Source: G965216255 sp965216255
GTDB lineage: Bacteria; Bacteroidota; Rhodothermia; Rhodothermales; Bin80
Length of the DNA stretch: 64,000 nt
Reading direction: 5' to 3'
NCBI GenBank assembly: GCA_965216255.1
Contig: OZ244148.1
Span: forward strand, 1,116,001 to 1,180,000
Part shown: one piece after another, positions 1 to 9,474 of the stretch
How the letters are laid out: each line of letters starts with the position of its first letter
How positions within the stretch are numbered: position 1 is the stretch's first letter
Program-made: the position numbers and the translations under genes
Notes under the pieces: model-generated
What the model was told of the DNA's origin: nothing
The model's database searches: none
Seen by the model: only the letters and a program-made list of their open reading frames with translations

Positions 1-1753
1 CCATATCGAGCACCATGCCCTGCCTAACCCGCAACGAATGGCGAACTGTTAGCCGGGGCTCTTCAGTGCCACTACAATTGGCACCGGTGTTCATCTCGAC
101 ATTTCCGTTGATCGTAAGCTGTTCGAATGTGCCCTGAAGACATCCGGCGCCACCCGTAACTAGCTGCGGTTTGTCACCATTTCCCAACTCCACCGCCCCG
201 CGGAACCCCGCCGCCCCCACGGGGCCGCTCAAGATAATCTCGTCGGATTCTAAGCGAAGCGCTGTGCCGCGATGGGCTGTGACTACTGCCCCTCCAAGAT
301 TGAGATCGCCCTTAAGCACTACGGTTCCTTTAACCGCCATGGGCTCATCCCCATTTTCGACGTAGGTGCTAATGCGAATCCGGTGGAGAACCTCGACTTC
401 TTCGTCAAAAAAGATCGCCGTTATGCTGCCCTCGCTACGAAGACGTACGAAGATAACGGCGTAATCATTCTCGACACGGCCGATGGCTTCTGGAAAGCTG
501 CACGGCGAATTGTAGCTGCAGTCACCGCTTCCGTTGCGCTCCACGTACAAGAAGGCCGCATCGTTGTCCCCTATCGTAACATCTACCTCGGCGGTCACAC
601 CGGTAAACATCCCTCCGTCGGCCGTATGCGTCACCGTCTCCTCTTCGTCATCCAACCCATCATCGTCCTCCTGCGCCGTCACCATCACCGTCTGAGCAGA
701 ACTCCAATTCATGGTCGTAAACGTCAGCATGGAGGGCGTGACCGTCAGATCCGTATCTTGGCCCAGCTCTATATCCACCGTAACATCGCCCGTCGGCGCA
801 TCCGATAGACTGACCGTGTACTGCACACCTGCCACATCACCTTCGTCTACCTCCACCTCAGTTGCACTGAGCACCAATGATACTCCGTCGTCATCCGTAA
901 TCGTGACCTGTACTTCGGCAGTAGTGATATACCCGCCCCCCGCGGCCGTATGCGTCACGGTCTCCTCTTCGTCATCCAACCCATCATCGTCCTCCTGCGC
1001 CGTTACCACCACCGTCTGAGCAGAACTCCAATTCAAGGTCGAAAACATCAGCATGGAGGGCGTGACCGTCAGATCCGTAACTTGGCCCAGCTCTATATCC
1101 ACCGTAACATCGCCCGTCGGCGCATCCGATAGTTTGACCGTGTACTGCACACCTGCCACATCCCCTTCCTCTACCTCCACCTCAGTTTCACTGAGCACTA
1201 ATGTCCCTGCGGAACCACCAGACAAGCTCACGGCTATGTCCGTTCCATTCGTCCACGGCCTTACGCTCACGCTCGACCATAGATAATTGGTGCCATTGGT
1301 AGTTGGGAGACCATTGGATTGCGGGTTTATCCCGGCGTCCGCCAACGCGAAGGTACTGGTGCCGATAGTCAGTGAAAGGCTTGCCTTTTGGTCAGCTGTG
1401 AGTGCATTGTTCAGGGTTAGATGCAGCGTATTATCGCCTTGAAAACCTCCGTAGTGCCTAATCGACCATACTTCATAGGCATCGGCTCCCATGGTAAAAG
1501 ACCCGTTATCCAGTGAGCCAAACACGTTGAATACACTACCTATCTCACATACTTGATAATATGGAGCATTGTTACTCTTGCAGTAACCGCTCAGACCAAA
1601 ACTTTCGCCGGACGGGTTTAGCGTCGCAGACCATACTTGTGCTGCCACTGGAGAAACGAGTGTTGGCGCAAGCCCCATAAGGACGGAACCAATTGCGACT
1701 GCCCTAAGCCATTTGGCACGATGCAGGGCCGAGAGCACGGCGGCAAAGCGCAT
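1..1753 (-). CDS. Secreted Calx-beta-like repeat protein, 3' end beyond the window
   Basis: The reverse strand is open from an ATG at 1753 to the left edge. Translation begins with a signal peptide (MRFAAVLSALHRAKW, hydrophobic stretch, then SPVAAQ with a likely cut after AA). About 140 residues without a recognised fold follow, then two near-identical 108-residue repeats rich in acidic residues (LVLSxTEVEV, EGDVAGVQYTV, LSDAPTGDVTV, QEDDDGLDDEEE, VTIxDxD). These resemble Calx-beta-type calcium-binding repeats common in secreted Bacteroidota proteins. After the repeats come short Gly-rich beta-helix-like strands (VKGTVVLKGDLNLGG). The role is probably cell-surface or adhesive; this is inferred from architecture only. 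An alternative start is the ATG at 1678. A T9SS tail, if present, would lie outside the window. Confidence 0.8.
   Translation of the reverse strand, partial: MRFAAVLSALHRAKWLRAVAIGSVLMGLAPTLVSPVAAQVWSATLNPSGESFGLSGYCKSNNAPYYQVCEIGSVFNVFGSLDNGSFTMGADAYEVWSIRHYGGFQGDNTLHLTLNNALTADQKASLSLTIGTSTFALADAGINPQSNGLPTTNGTNYLWSSVSVRPWTNGTDIAVSLSGGSAGTLVLSETEVEVEEGDVAGVQYTVKLSDAPTGDVTVDIELGQVTDLTVTPSMLMFSTLNWSSAQTVVVTAQEDDDGLDDEEETVTHTAAGGGYITTAEVQVTITDDDGVSLVLSATEVEVDEGDVAGVQYTVSLSDAPTGDVTVDIELGQDTDLTVTPSMLTFTTMNWSSAQTVMVTAQEDDDGLDDEEETVTHTADGGMFTGVTAEVDVTIGDNDAAFLYVERNGSGDCSYNSPCSFPEAIGRVENDYAVIFVRLRSEGSITAIFFDEEVEVLHRIRISTYVENGDEPMAVKGTVVLKGDLNLGGAVVTAHRGTALRLESDEIILSGPVGAAGFRGAVELGNGDKPQLVTGGAGCLQGTFEQLTINGNVEMNTGANCSGTEEPRLTVRHSLRVRQGMVLDM
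554..1201 (-). repeat. Two direct 324-bp repeats encoding Calx-beta-like modules
   Basis: Unit 1 covers about 878-1201 and unit 2 about 554-877. The offset is 324 bp, exactly 108 codons. Long stretches are identical at the DNA level: for example the segments beginning GCCGTATGCGTCAC at 621 and at 945 continue nearly unchanged for more than 200 bases. This points to recent duplication or gene conversion within the gene. Confidence 0.85.
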
Positions 1754-2079
1754 CGGACTAGCAATGGTCCTTATGGTCGAAGGTCCTTCCGCGAAGTACG
1801 CTGAAGGCTGTGCCTGCCTTGGTGGATTACTTCCCACAGATATCGCGATCCTACGGTCTATCGGTCCACGGTCTTCCATAACTTCGCCTGTGTGTGGTGG
1901 TAGTAATTGGTTCAGCAGGTGCTGGGCGCGAGCAAGTCCAGGATTAAATATTTCGTGGCAATCACGGACGCGAAATCACCTAGCTTGGGCTCAATTGGGC
2001 CTTATTTCCACAAAGCGAGATAGACTCCTAGTGGAGAATACCCCATCTGCAAAATAACCCATGCTTGATAATACAACGG
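1754..2079. other. Intergenic stretch with no recognised gene
   Basis: About 325 bases between the start of the secreted repeat protein and the left limit of the IS1380-like remnant. Short open frames are present but none has a recognisable protein signature. It probably holds the promoter of the leftward gene; no clear promoter motif could be assigned. Confidence 0.5.
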
Positions 2080-3130
2080 CCACGTCCGATACGCAAGTAC
2101 TGTAAGCCCTTTTTTTTACCTGCATTTCACGTTACGTTCCAAGGATCTGCCAGTGGCTTTGCAGAGCGTTCGCAAAGTTCTGATTATCATGGTGTTGCGA
2201 GGGATACTGTTCTGCGCTCAAGCGTTCTGGCCCTTGTTTCCAGGCACAACATCATGCGTGAATCCAGTGCAAACGGGGATACCCATGGTTTATTTTTCTA
2301 CCCCTTCAACGAATCGACAAAGGTTAGCGCATCCTACACGGACAACCTGTGTTCGGACGCAGGTGCTGTCCTGGTACACGCACTGTTTGCCCTCACCGGA
2401 TTCATAGAGCGCCTCTCCTGTTCCATTTCCGGGATCCGGCGCGAACAACCCACAGCCTGAAGCAACTGCGGCGCAGTTCTATCTGCTGCAGGGCTGGGCG
2501 CGCCAAAGGGATACCGACCGTTTGCGGCAAGATCCGGCCATGCGCGTGGCCGCCTCTTCGAGAAAGGGCATTAACGCCCTGAATGAAGGTGAGCATTTGG
2601 CCTGACAGCCGAGCATCTCGCACCTGGTGCGCATGCTGGCGCGGAGACGCAATCTTGTGTGCCTGCGCCGTTTTGTGACGAAGTTAGGTATGGAGCATCT
2701 CCTGCAAACTGGCGGTGGCAAACGACGTGAAGTGGTTGTGATAGACATAGACGGCCTGCCGATTGATGCCCATGGCCGGCAACATGGCAGTACCTTCCAT
2801 GGACGTTGCAAACGCACCATATTCATGTCTCTGATTGCCAGCTTTGCGGAACCAGGTGACATGTTGGGGGCCGAGTTACGTCCTGGCACCCAAAGTGTGG
2901 TACGGGATTGTTACGGGTTAATCCGGCGCGTAGCGCTGCAGGTGCGCCGCCATGTGGCCGACCGTGTCGTTCTTCGGCTGGATGCGGGCTTCAGTAGTGG
3001 AGAGCTCTGCGACAAGCTGGAGTGCGGCGGCGGCGTCATGTGCCTCAGAGACAACGCCGTCCTGAACAGGCTGGCGGATCCACGTCTGGCGTGCAGCCGC
3101 AGAGTCGGGGCCTGGCGCACCATTCCTTAG
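2080..3130 (+). mobile_element. Decayed IS1380-family element with transposase pseudogene
   Basis: The reading frame resembles an IS1380-type DDE transposase but is broken. An N-terminal part (SDAGAVLVHALFALTGFIERL, about 2356-2425) continues in a second frame as RDPARTTHSLKQLRR, then in a third as FYLLQGWARQRDTDRLRQDP. This frame meets an in-frame TGA at 2603-2605 and resumes as QPSISHLVRMLARR. The catalytic part at 2627-3130 keeps IDIDGLPIDAHGRQHG and SLIASFAEPGDMLGAELRPG, then LRLDAGFSSGELCDKLE and RDNAVLNRLADP, as in this family. The C-terminal third is missing. The left limit is taken from similarity to the inverted copy at 5330-5690. Family call is from remembered motifs; a protein search would settle it. 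Confidence 0.75.
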
Positions 3131-3247
3131 CCCGAATAGTTCGTGCGCCGAGATAAGGTGCTTCCCTTTGGCGGGTGCGAATGCCGCCCAACAGCTGTAG
3201 CTCCAGTTGTGCGCCAAGAAGGCGCTCGGGGGTTAGAATGATCTGTG

Positions 3248-4436
3248 TAGTGTCCTATACATAATAGTTATTATGCGGAAGTGGTGGCCAGCGCCTGCCT
3301 AGCCCGTTCCACCTTCTCGAGATTTTCGGTCGCCGACTTGGTCCAGACCAAGGGGTCGTGGGTTCTCGTTGTGGGTCTCGATGTAGTCCTTCAGGCACGT
3401 TTCCAGGTGGCCGACGGAATGGAGGACGCCGCGGCGGATCCGCTTCTGCGTCAACGTGGAGAAGAGGCGTTCGACCAGGTTCAGCCACGACGCGCTGGTT
3501 GGCGTGAAGTGCAGGAAGGCCCGCTTCTGGCGCTCGATTCAGTCCAGCACCTTGGCGTGCTTGTGGGTGGAGTAGTTGTCCAGGATGATGTGGATCTCCA
3601 GGTCCTTCGGAACCACGTTTTCCACCTTGCGCAGGAACTTCAGCACCTCCTGGTGGCGGTGCCGCTTGTGCGTCTCGCCGATCACCGCGCCCGAGGCCAC
3701 GTCCAGCGCCAGGAAGAGCGAAGTGGTACATGACGCTTATAGTCGTGCGTCATCGTCCCGCAGCGGCCCTTCTTCAGCGCAGGCCCGGCTGCATCTGGTC
3801 CAGCGCCTGAACCGAGCTCTTTTCGTCGAAGCTTAAACCGTCTGCGTAGTCCGGCGGATCGAGGTACATCCCCACCACCTCCTGCAGCTTCTCCTCGAAG
3901 CACGGATCCGTACTCAGCTTGAACGTCCGCGCCAAATGCGGTTCAGCCCAGACTTACGCCATACCCGGTGCACCAAGCGGTGCGTCGTCCCCGCCGCCCG
4001 CGCCATGGACCGGCACGACCGGTGTGTCCCGTCCGACGCTTCGGTCTGCGTCGTCAGCCGGATCACCTCGCGCCTCAGCGCCGCCTGGGCCACCGAGTGC
4101 TTGCCGCCGCGGTTGCCACCCCGCGGACGCTCCTTCGCAATCCCGTCGAGCCCCTCGTCCGCGAACCGCCGCCTCCAGCGACCGACTTTGTTCTGGTCCG
4201 TTCCCAGCTTCGCGGCGATTGCCTTGTTCGCCATGCCGCCCGCGGCCATCAGCACGATCCGCGAACGCAGCCGCATTGCCGCGCTCCGCGAACGCGACAA
4301 CCGCTGCCGGTCCGCGTCCGAAAGTTCGATCTCGACTGCCACCGGCATGGCCCCTTCCTCTTCTTGGGGTACGATGAAAAAAGAAGGTAACGGGCCTTCG
4401 ATAAATACTTAATACGCTAATCGCGACAGCACACTA
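3248..4436 (-). mobile_element. IS630-family insertion sequence, inactive
   Basis: The two ends carry imperfect inverted repeats: TAGTGTCCTATAC at 3248 on the plus strand matches TAGTGTGCTGTCG read inward from 4436, with about 15 of the first 20 positions shared. The element is bounded by TA on both sides, as expected for IS630/Tc1-type insertions. Its length of about 1.19 kb is normal for the family. The single transposase gene inside is a pseudogene. It inserted next to the end of the IS1380-like remnant. Confidence 0.8.
3271..4348 (-). pseudogene. IS630 transposase pseudogene (multiple frameshifts and a nonsense codon)
   Basis: Starting from ATG at 4348, the first 140 or so codons give the helix-turn-helix part (VEIELSDADRQRL, VGRWRRRFADEGLDGI). 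The frame then shifts near 3940 to give ARTFKLSTDPCFEEKL, VGMYLDPPDYADGL and SFDEKSSVQALDQMQPGL. It shifts again near 3775 (KKGRCGTMTHDYKRH) and near 3735 (TTSLFLALDVASGAVIGETH). The DDE catalytic region follows (LEIHIILDNYSTHKHAKVLD), with TGA replacing a Trp codon at 3539-3541, then HFTPTSASWLNLVERLFSTL and WTKSATENLEKVERA to TAA at 3271-3273. Three frameshifts plus a stop make it non-functional. Confidence 0.85.
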
Positions 4437-4454
4437 ACAACGACTAGCCATGCT

Positions 4455-5065
4455 GCGTAGAAGATGGGGAAGGCCTACAGGAGCCGCTGTACAGGCGGAG
4501 GCTTAAAACCACTTGTCGCTGCTGCAATTAAGATTCGTGGTGGCAAGCAGGCTAGAAAAGGCGGGGCAAAGACCCTGTCAGGTAAGGATTGCAGGGGCGA
4601 ACATACGTGAATCGCTGTAGAAGTGTCGCAGCGACTGGGACGATGTTAAAACCCGGGTGTGCCTGGAGCTCCGGGAGGAGGCTGGGGCAGACCTGTTTAC
4701 TGTGCCCATTCGGCATCCGGCATGCAGGCGGCGAGACTGCATGCCGGGCCATTGCGTGGAACTTGGGAAGCAGTCGTGCCGGTGCGAAGGGAGACTAGCA
4801 AGCGGAACCCCCTCAAGCGATTGAGTACCGATGCGGCGCACGCTGGCGGATTGACTCGTAGTAGTGTTGAAGGGGCTGTAATGGCCTTGGAGCGAAGGGG
4901 CCGACTCGGCTGGTCGCACCTGTTCCGCAATCGCATAGCGAGAGGACCGGGTGAGGGCGGCCCGTGTCGTGCCTAACGGTATGGCCGGCTGAGAAAAGCC
5001 GGATGAGGCGAGAGTCTCACGGCCGGATATGCGAGAGCGTGGGAAGTGAAATTTCCCCGGGCTAC
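4455..5065 (+). mobile_element. Group II intron remnant lacking its reverse-transcriptase ORF
   Basis: The sequence matches, from memory, the conserved RNA-core wording of bacterial group II introns. Domain I-like segments are GACCCTGTCAGGTAAGGATT and CGAACATACGTGAATCGCTG. Before the usual ORF insertion site is GTGTTGAAGGGGCTGTAATG, then TTGGAGCGAAGGGGC. A domain V-like hairpin is at about 4997-5030 (AAGCCGG, GAGGC-GAGA-GTCTC, GGCCGG) and a domain VI-like stem at 5031-5063 (GTGGGAAGTGAAATTTCCC, then GGGCTACTAG). The intron-encoded protein that normally lies between about 4915 and 4985 is gone. The base of the domain V stem has a mismatch, which suggests decay. The 5' boundary is approximate. 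Confidence 0.7.
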
Positions 5066-5329
5066 TAGGCGGTAGCGGTCACAGCGTATTATGGAGGTGA
5101 CGACAGAGGTATGAAGCATTGTGACTAACGGAGCTGAGCCAAGGTAATGCTGCGCTTTGCACAAAACGCCTCCACCGCCTAGCTCCCTTGCAGGTAACAC
5201 TCCACCAACGAATACATTTTCTCAGCACTACGAGTCGTCTTGCCCATGGGATCGTTAGGGTATTGTCCAAACAAAAGATCCCGACCTCACCGCCACCTCA
5301 CAAGATAGGGTACACCGCACGCTTACGTG

Positions 5330-5690
5330 CGTGGTTCGCGCCGGATCCCGGAAATTGAACAGGAGAGACACTCAATAAATTCGGTGAGGCAAGCAGTGCG
5401 CGCACCAGGATGGCGCCTGCGTCCAAGGACAGGTCTTCCGCGTAGGATCCGGTAACTTTCACCGATTCGTTGAATCGACAGGAGAATACAACCAGGGTAG
5501 CCCGTATGCACTGACTTCACGCATGTTGTGCATCGAGATACAAGAAAACAGGACGCTTGGCGCAGAATAGCATCGCTCGTACTGCATTGATAATTACAGG
5601 CTTAAGAACGATTTGTGAGTCCGCTGGCAGTTCCTCGGAACGTAACTGCAAAGTCTGGTAAGTAAAATAGGATCACAGGTCTTGCGCAAT
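5330..5690 (-). mobile_element. Second IS1380-like remnant, inverted and truncated
   Basis: The reverse complement of this stretch aligns along its whole length with 2080-2450. Shared pieces include CACAACAT-GCGTGAA, TCAACGAATCG, GACGCAGG-GC, CTCTCCTGTTC and TTTCCGGGATCCGGCGCGAA. The two copies have clearly diverged by substitutions and small indels. Only the element's left end and the first about 70 transposase codons remain. It stops at the hairpin CGCACG-CTTA-CGTGCG (5316-5331). Together with the first copy it forms an inverted pair around the IS630 and intron remnants. Confidence 0.75.
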
Positions 5691-5975
5691 ATAATGAACT
5701 TCCCTATTATTGGTCCTATACCACTGCCAAACGGAGACACTCCGCACAGGTCCGGTTACCTGCTGAACAAGACGCCCGTTCACCGTAAGGACTAGCTACC
5801 TGCGTCGGTGAATGATTCAGCTTTACAATAGGGATCGATGAGAAATGCTCCGACACGGATGTCACCGCGGTGGAGACTAGGAAAACCAGTGGTAACCAAC
5901 AAAGGCCAGACCGTGCACTGCGACACATCGCAGATCTGTTTCCACGTACCATCTCAAGTTAGGAGGTGAAAGCCT
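5691..5975. other. Upstream region of the T9SS-exported protease gene
   Basis: About 285 bases with no recognisable coding sequence. It must include the promoter of the gene at 5976. It ends in a strong ribosome-binding site. Confidence 0.4.
5961..5969 (+). promoter_or_regulatory. Strong Shine-Dalgarno site
   Basis: AGGAGGTGA lies six bases before the ATG at 5976 and is nearly a full complement of the 16S rRNA 3' end. This fixes the start of the 1010-residue protein. Confidence 0.85.
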
Positions 5976-8900
5976 ATGAAGTACGATTTGGTTTTCAAGG
6001 CCCTTGTACTATGCTTTCTAGTTCCTCTGGGCACGCAGGCTCAACATCTTACCAGGCTGATTGACCAGGTACCAAAAGAGAGCGCCGAAGCGGTAGGACT
6101 TGAGATTCGGCATGTTTCGGACTGGCTATTGGATCTGCCTGAGGCAAAGTCCACGATGGAAGAATTTCGTGCGCGAAGGGCAGCCGGTTTGCTGCCCCGT
6201 GGTCGCAAACGGATGGGTGACATCGGTGATAGAAAGGTATTCAAGGTCCTTAATTTCGTGCATGGAGCATTAGAAGAGATTGAGTTTGAGCTTCGGGCAA
6301 TAGATGAGATTGAGCCTCAGCAATTCCAGATCTGGGTTGAGGTAGCAGAATACGAAAGTAGGCGCGTCACCGATGCGGCTGTGGATTCCCTTTTAAATGG
6401 ACTAGGGTATGAGACTCCTATAGGTTCCTGGAAACCCAATGCTGGAGCCATTGAAATTGACGAACAAATTTTTGGTGAGCCGCCCGATGTGGATGGCGAC
6501 GGTGTAACGGATATTCTAATGCTCGACATCCGTGACGGCTGGGACGGCACAGCCAATCTTGGTGTCGTAATTGGATTTGTGTTACCAATTGACTTAAGTG
6601 CGTCTATTGGCAATGGGTCCGATATCATATATCTAGACACTTATCCAACGAGGAGACTTGGACCGCAAATTTTGGAGAGTACTACTGCACACGAATACCA
6701 GCACTTGATCATGCTCAATTGGGATCTGGAAGAAATCAAATTTATTGACGAGGGCCTTTCAGAATGGGCCGAGCTTGTCCTCGGCTACAGCAGTCGACAA
6801 ATGTTGTATCTCTTTGAACACGACTCTTATAACGTGTCGCTCCTGGATTTCAATGAAGAGGACTCCAGCAACGATCGGCAACGTGGCCAGCTCTTGATGA
6901 GCTACATTGGAGACCGGTTCGGCGTTCTCAACGCAGGAGAGATCACCCGTTCGCCGTTGCCTGGGGCGCGCGGCCTGCGCGATGCCATGGTCAACATGCA
7001 GGCCGGCATATCCCTTGAAGAGTTAATTTTTGACTTCCATGTGGCCAACGGTGTAAATGATACAGATATTGATCCCAGGTACGGGTATACGACCCCGGTA
7101 CACAAGGGACTGCGAGCAACGCCCTCACCAGTTTTTGACGGGAGAATCGAGAGCGAAACGCCAATTACGCGAATCACCGTTCAGGAGGGAGGTGTCCGTT
7201 ACTTGCGGTGGACATCGGTAGAGGATTTCTCGCTCACGCTGAGTCCTTCGTCTAGTGGCGAAAACCCTGATCTTAGTTCTGACAATCTAAGGGCCGAACT
7301 CTTCTTCTTTGGTGACGGTGATAGGTTTGCGGGCCGAAGCCCCGTGGATATCTCGGGAGATACGGTGAAAATTGACGGATTCATGAATCGTGTACTGCTC
7401 CTTCTTGTCAACGTCGAACCAACAGGGGGCGAAGGAGTTGCGGATCTTGCCGCCTCTTGGAGCGGGTCGAATGTACCAGGAGCGTATTTGGTAACCATTA
7501 AGTACGACAATGGTCAAGTAAGGGCCGATGCGATATTCGGCCTAGAGGATGGCCCCTTAGGCCGAACGTCGACGCGGTTTGTAAATCCAGATCCGCAGAA
7601 GGACACTCAGTTGGATCGGGTATGGCTTGCGCACTCTTACTTAAGTCAATTTCCCCCGCGGGATGAATCCGCGCCGCGGGACTTTGCTCTCCAGATATGG
7701 GGACTAGGAGAGGGAGGAGGGCCGGGTTCCGTGCTGTTTCGTAAGGACATGACGGATACAAGGGCCTTCAAGCCAGCGACAACAGCCCTCGATTTTATGG
7801 AAATCGATATGACGCCGTTCGCACCCGCAATCGGTCCGCTGCCGGACACCATTTACGTCGGCATTGGAGAATCCGGCCACGACCAGAATTTCCAGGCAGT
7901 GACTTTATCAGAGTACTCAGCTGAAAACCAGTCGTTCATTTACAGCTCTGTATCCCAAGCCTGGGTACGGATGTGGGATGTCCAACTCGCTTCAGGCACT
8001 GCGTTGGAGGGCTCGGTCATTCCGACAAGGGCTCAGTTTCTTGTTCGCGAGAGTACTGCTGTGGTCGGAGTGCAACTAGTCCATAATGTTGCCGGTGTGG
8101 ACGTGGATGTCTATTTGGATGGCGATCTACTGCATGATGACTGGACGTTCCAAAGTGCCACGGCCTTTTCGAATCTTACCAGTGGCAGTCACCGGCTAGA
8201 TGTCGTGAGCGCCACTGTGATGGACAATGCAAATCCGCTGGCTTCGCTGGATTTCGATTTCGAAGAGGAAACCAGTAACCAGATCATTGCCTACGGGAAT
8301 GCGGAGGACGTGCAGTTGGTGGCCGTTGAGGGTGTACGCACGGAAGTCGGTGCCACCAATATGGCGAGCTTCTACTTGGCGCACGGTGCAAAGGACGTGG
8401 GCGCGGTGACGCTCCGGCTGCTTGATCCCAATAACAGCAACATGCTGCATGCGATCCTGGAGGAAAACATGGGTTTTGGCGACATTGGCGACTATCATGG
8501 CATTGAGCCCCGGAAGTTCAATGCGGAAATCGCCATGGTTGGCAATACAACCCCGATTGACGTGTACAGCTTTGATTTCGGGGGGCTCGGCGGAGAGTCC
8601 TTCACGCTTGCCATCTCCGGGCCAGGTACAAGCGCGGACGAAGGCCTGACGCTCATGGGGGTGCTACCAAGTGGCGAAGTCCGCCTGCCCGAAATAGTAA
8701 CGGCACGGGAAACTGGTGCCGACATACCGAAAACTTTTGCCTTGCTGGGCAATTATCCGAACCCGTTCAATCCGTCGACAAAGATTGCCTTTGATTTGCC
8801 GGCGGCGGCGCACGTCACGGTCGAAGTCATTGACATGCTGGGACGAACCGTGATGGTTGTCCCGACCCATGATCTCGAAGCTGGAGCCCATCGCTCAATC

Positions 8901-9008
8901 GAGGTCAGTAGCAAAGGCCTTGCTTCCGGGGCATACCTGTACAGACTGACAGCTATAATGGAGACGCAAACGACTGTGCAATCTGGATGGATGACGCTTG
9001 TGCGCTAA
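5976..9008 (+). CDS. Secreted HEXXH metallopeptidase-like protein with T9SS sorting tail
   Basis: 1010 residues. A signal peptide (KALVLCFLVPLGTQAQ) ends near residue 23. An acidic DVDGDGVTDILMLD segment near residue 172 looks like a calcium loop. The zinc motif HEYQH is at residues 239-243, followed by FIDEGLSEWAELVLGYS. The distance and the EGLSEWAE wording resemble the M30 (hyicolysin-like) gluzincins, so an extracellular protease is the likely function. The middle is beta-rich with no fold I recognise. The last 90 residues carry the Por secretion tail (NYPNPFNPSTKIAFDLP, VIDMLGRTV, LASGAYLYRL), which predicts export by the type IX system and attachment or release at the surface. The family assignment is tentative; the export tail is clear. 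Confidence 0.85.
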   Translation: MKYDLVFKALVLCFLVPLGTQAQHLTRLIDQVPKESAEAVGLEIRHVSDWLLDLPEAKSTMEEFRARRAAGLLPRGRKRMGDIGDRKVFKVLNFVHGALEEIEFELRAIDEIEPQQFQIWVEVAEYESRRVTDAAVDSLLNGLGYETPIGSWKPNAGAIEIDEQIFGEPPDVDGDGVTDILMLDIRDGWDGTANLGVVIGFVLPIDLSASIGNGSDIIYLDTYPTRRLGPQILESTTAHEYQHLIMLNWDLEEIKFIDEGLSEWAELVLGYSSRQMLYLFEHDSYNVSLLDFNEEDSSNDRQRGQLLMSYIGDRFGVLNAGEITRSPLPGARGLRDAMVNMQAGISLEELIFDFHVANGVNDTDIDPRYGYTTPVHKGLRATPSPVFDGRIESETPITRITVQEGGVRYLRWTSVEDFSLTLSPSSSGENPDLSSDNLRAELFFFGDGDRFAGRSPVDISGDTVKIDGFMNRVLLLLVNVEPTGGEGVADLAASWSGSNVPGAYLVTIKYDNGQVRADAIFGLEDGPLGRTSTRFVNPDPQKDTQLDRVWLAHSYLSQFPPRDESAPRDFALQIWGLGEGGGPGSVLFRKDMTDTRAFKPATTALDFMEIDMTPFAPAIGPLPDTIYVGIGESGHDQNFQAVTLSEYSAENQSFIYSSVSQAWVRMWDVQLASGTALEGSVIPTRAQFLVRESTAVVGVQLVHNVAGVDVDVYLDGDLLHDDWTFQSATAFSNLTSGSHRLDVVSATVMDNANPLASLDFDFEEETSNQIIAYGNAEDVQLVAVEGVRTEVGATNMASFYLAHGAKDVGAVTLRLLDPNNSNMLHAILEENMGFGDIGDYHGIEPRKFNAEIAMVGNTTPIDVYSFDFGGLGGESFTLAISGPGTSADEGLTLMGVLPSGEVRLPEIVTARETGADIPKTFALLGNYPNPFNPSTKIAFDLPAAAHVTVEVIDMLGRTVMVVPTHDLEAGAHRSIEVSSKGLASGAYLYRLTAIMETQTTVQSGWMTLVR

Positions 9009-9197
9009 GGACTATGACGTTCGCGTCCAAGAGTCTGTGCAATAGAACAATCGGCCGGACTCAGGTGGGGCATGATAAACCACTACTGCGTGGTTGGTGT
9101 CAGCGGTGGTAGTTCTGCCCTGCTTTAGCCGCTCTATCGGAATGTACCAATGACAAATGACACGGATTCGCCTCGAATCTAGTGTAGCGGGCAGAGT

Positions 9198-9437
9198 TCA
9201 TACTGCCTGGTACTGGTCGCGTTTAAGAACATTGTTGTGGAATTGCCGGCCATTCCTTGCGGCTACAAACTTCGCCACAGTCTGAGGCTCGTCCGGCTTG
9301 TTGATCCAAGCCTTCCTTGGTAGCATGAGTACCTTGGGTATCCCCCGAATGAATCGCTCCGGTTCGCGGACGTAGACTTCCTGCATGACGCGCAGCCGTG
9401 CCTGCCAGACCTCGCCCGCCTTGCCATAATCCCACAT
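9198..9437 (-). pseudogene. C-terminal scrap of an IS3-family transposase
   Basis: The 79 residues include PERFIRGIPKVLMLPRKAWINKP, which matches the C-terminal tail of many IS3-family OrfB transposases (ERFVRG-P-P-LP-xxWINxP). The catalytic DDE core is absent upstream, where the frame quickly loses similarity. It is therefore a fragment left by a deletion. No flanking inverted repeats could be found. Confidence 0.65.
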
Positions 9438-9474
9438 TGTTCATGACCAGTTCGACTCATCCCGAAATAGAATG

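Noticed and set aside
554..1201. CRISPR array
   Set aside because: Only two long 324-bp repeats inside a coding frame, not short repeats with unique spacers.
171..1286. Plus-strand Ser/Thr/Pro-rich repeat ORFs near the left edge
   Set aside because: The minus strand has one long open frame with signal peptide and Calx-beta-like repeats over the same bases; the plus frames are shadows.
5316..5331. Rho-independent terminator at CGCACG-CTTA-CGTGCG
   Set aside because: The hairpin is perfect but short and no T-tract follows on either strand.
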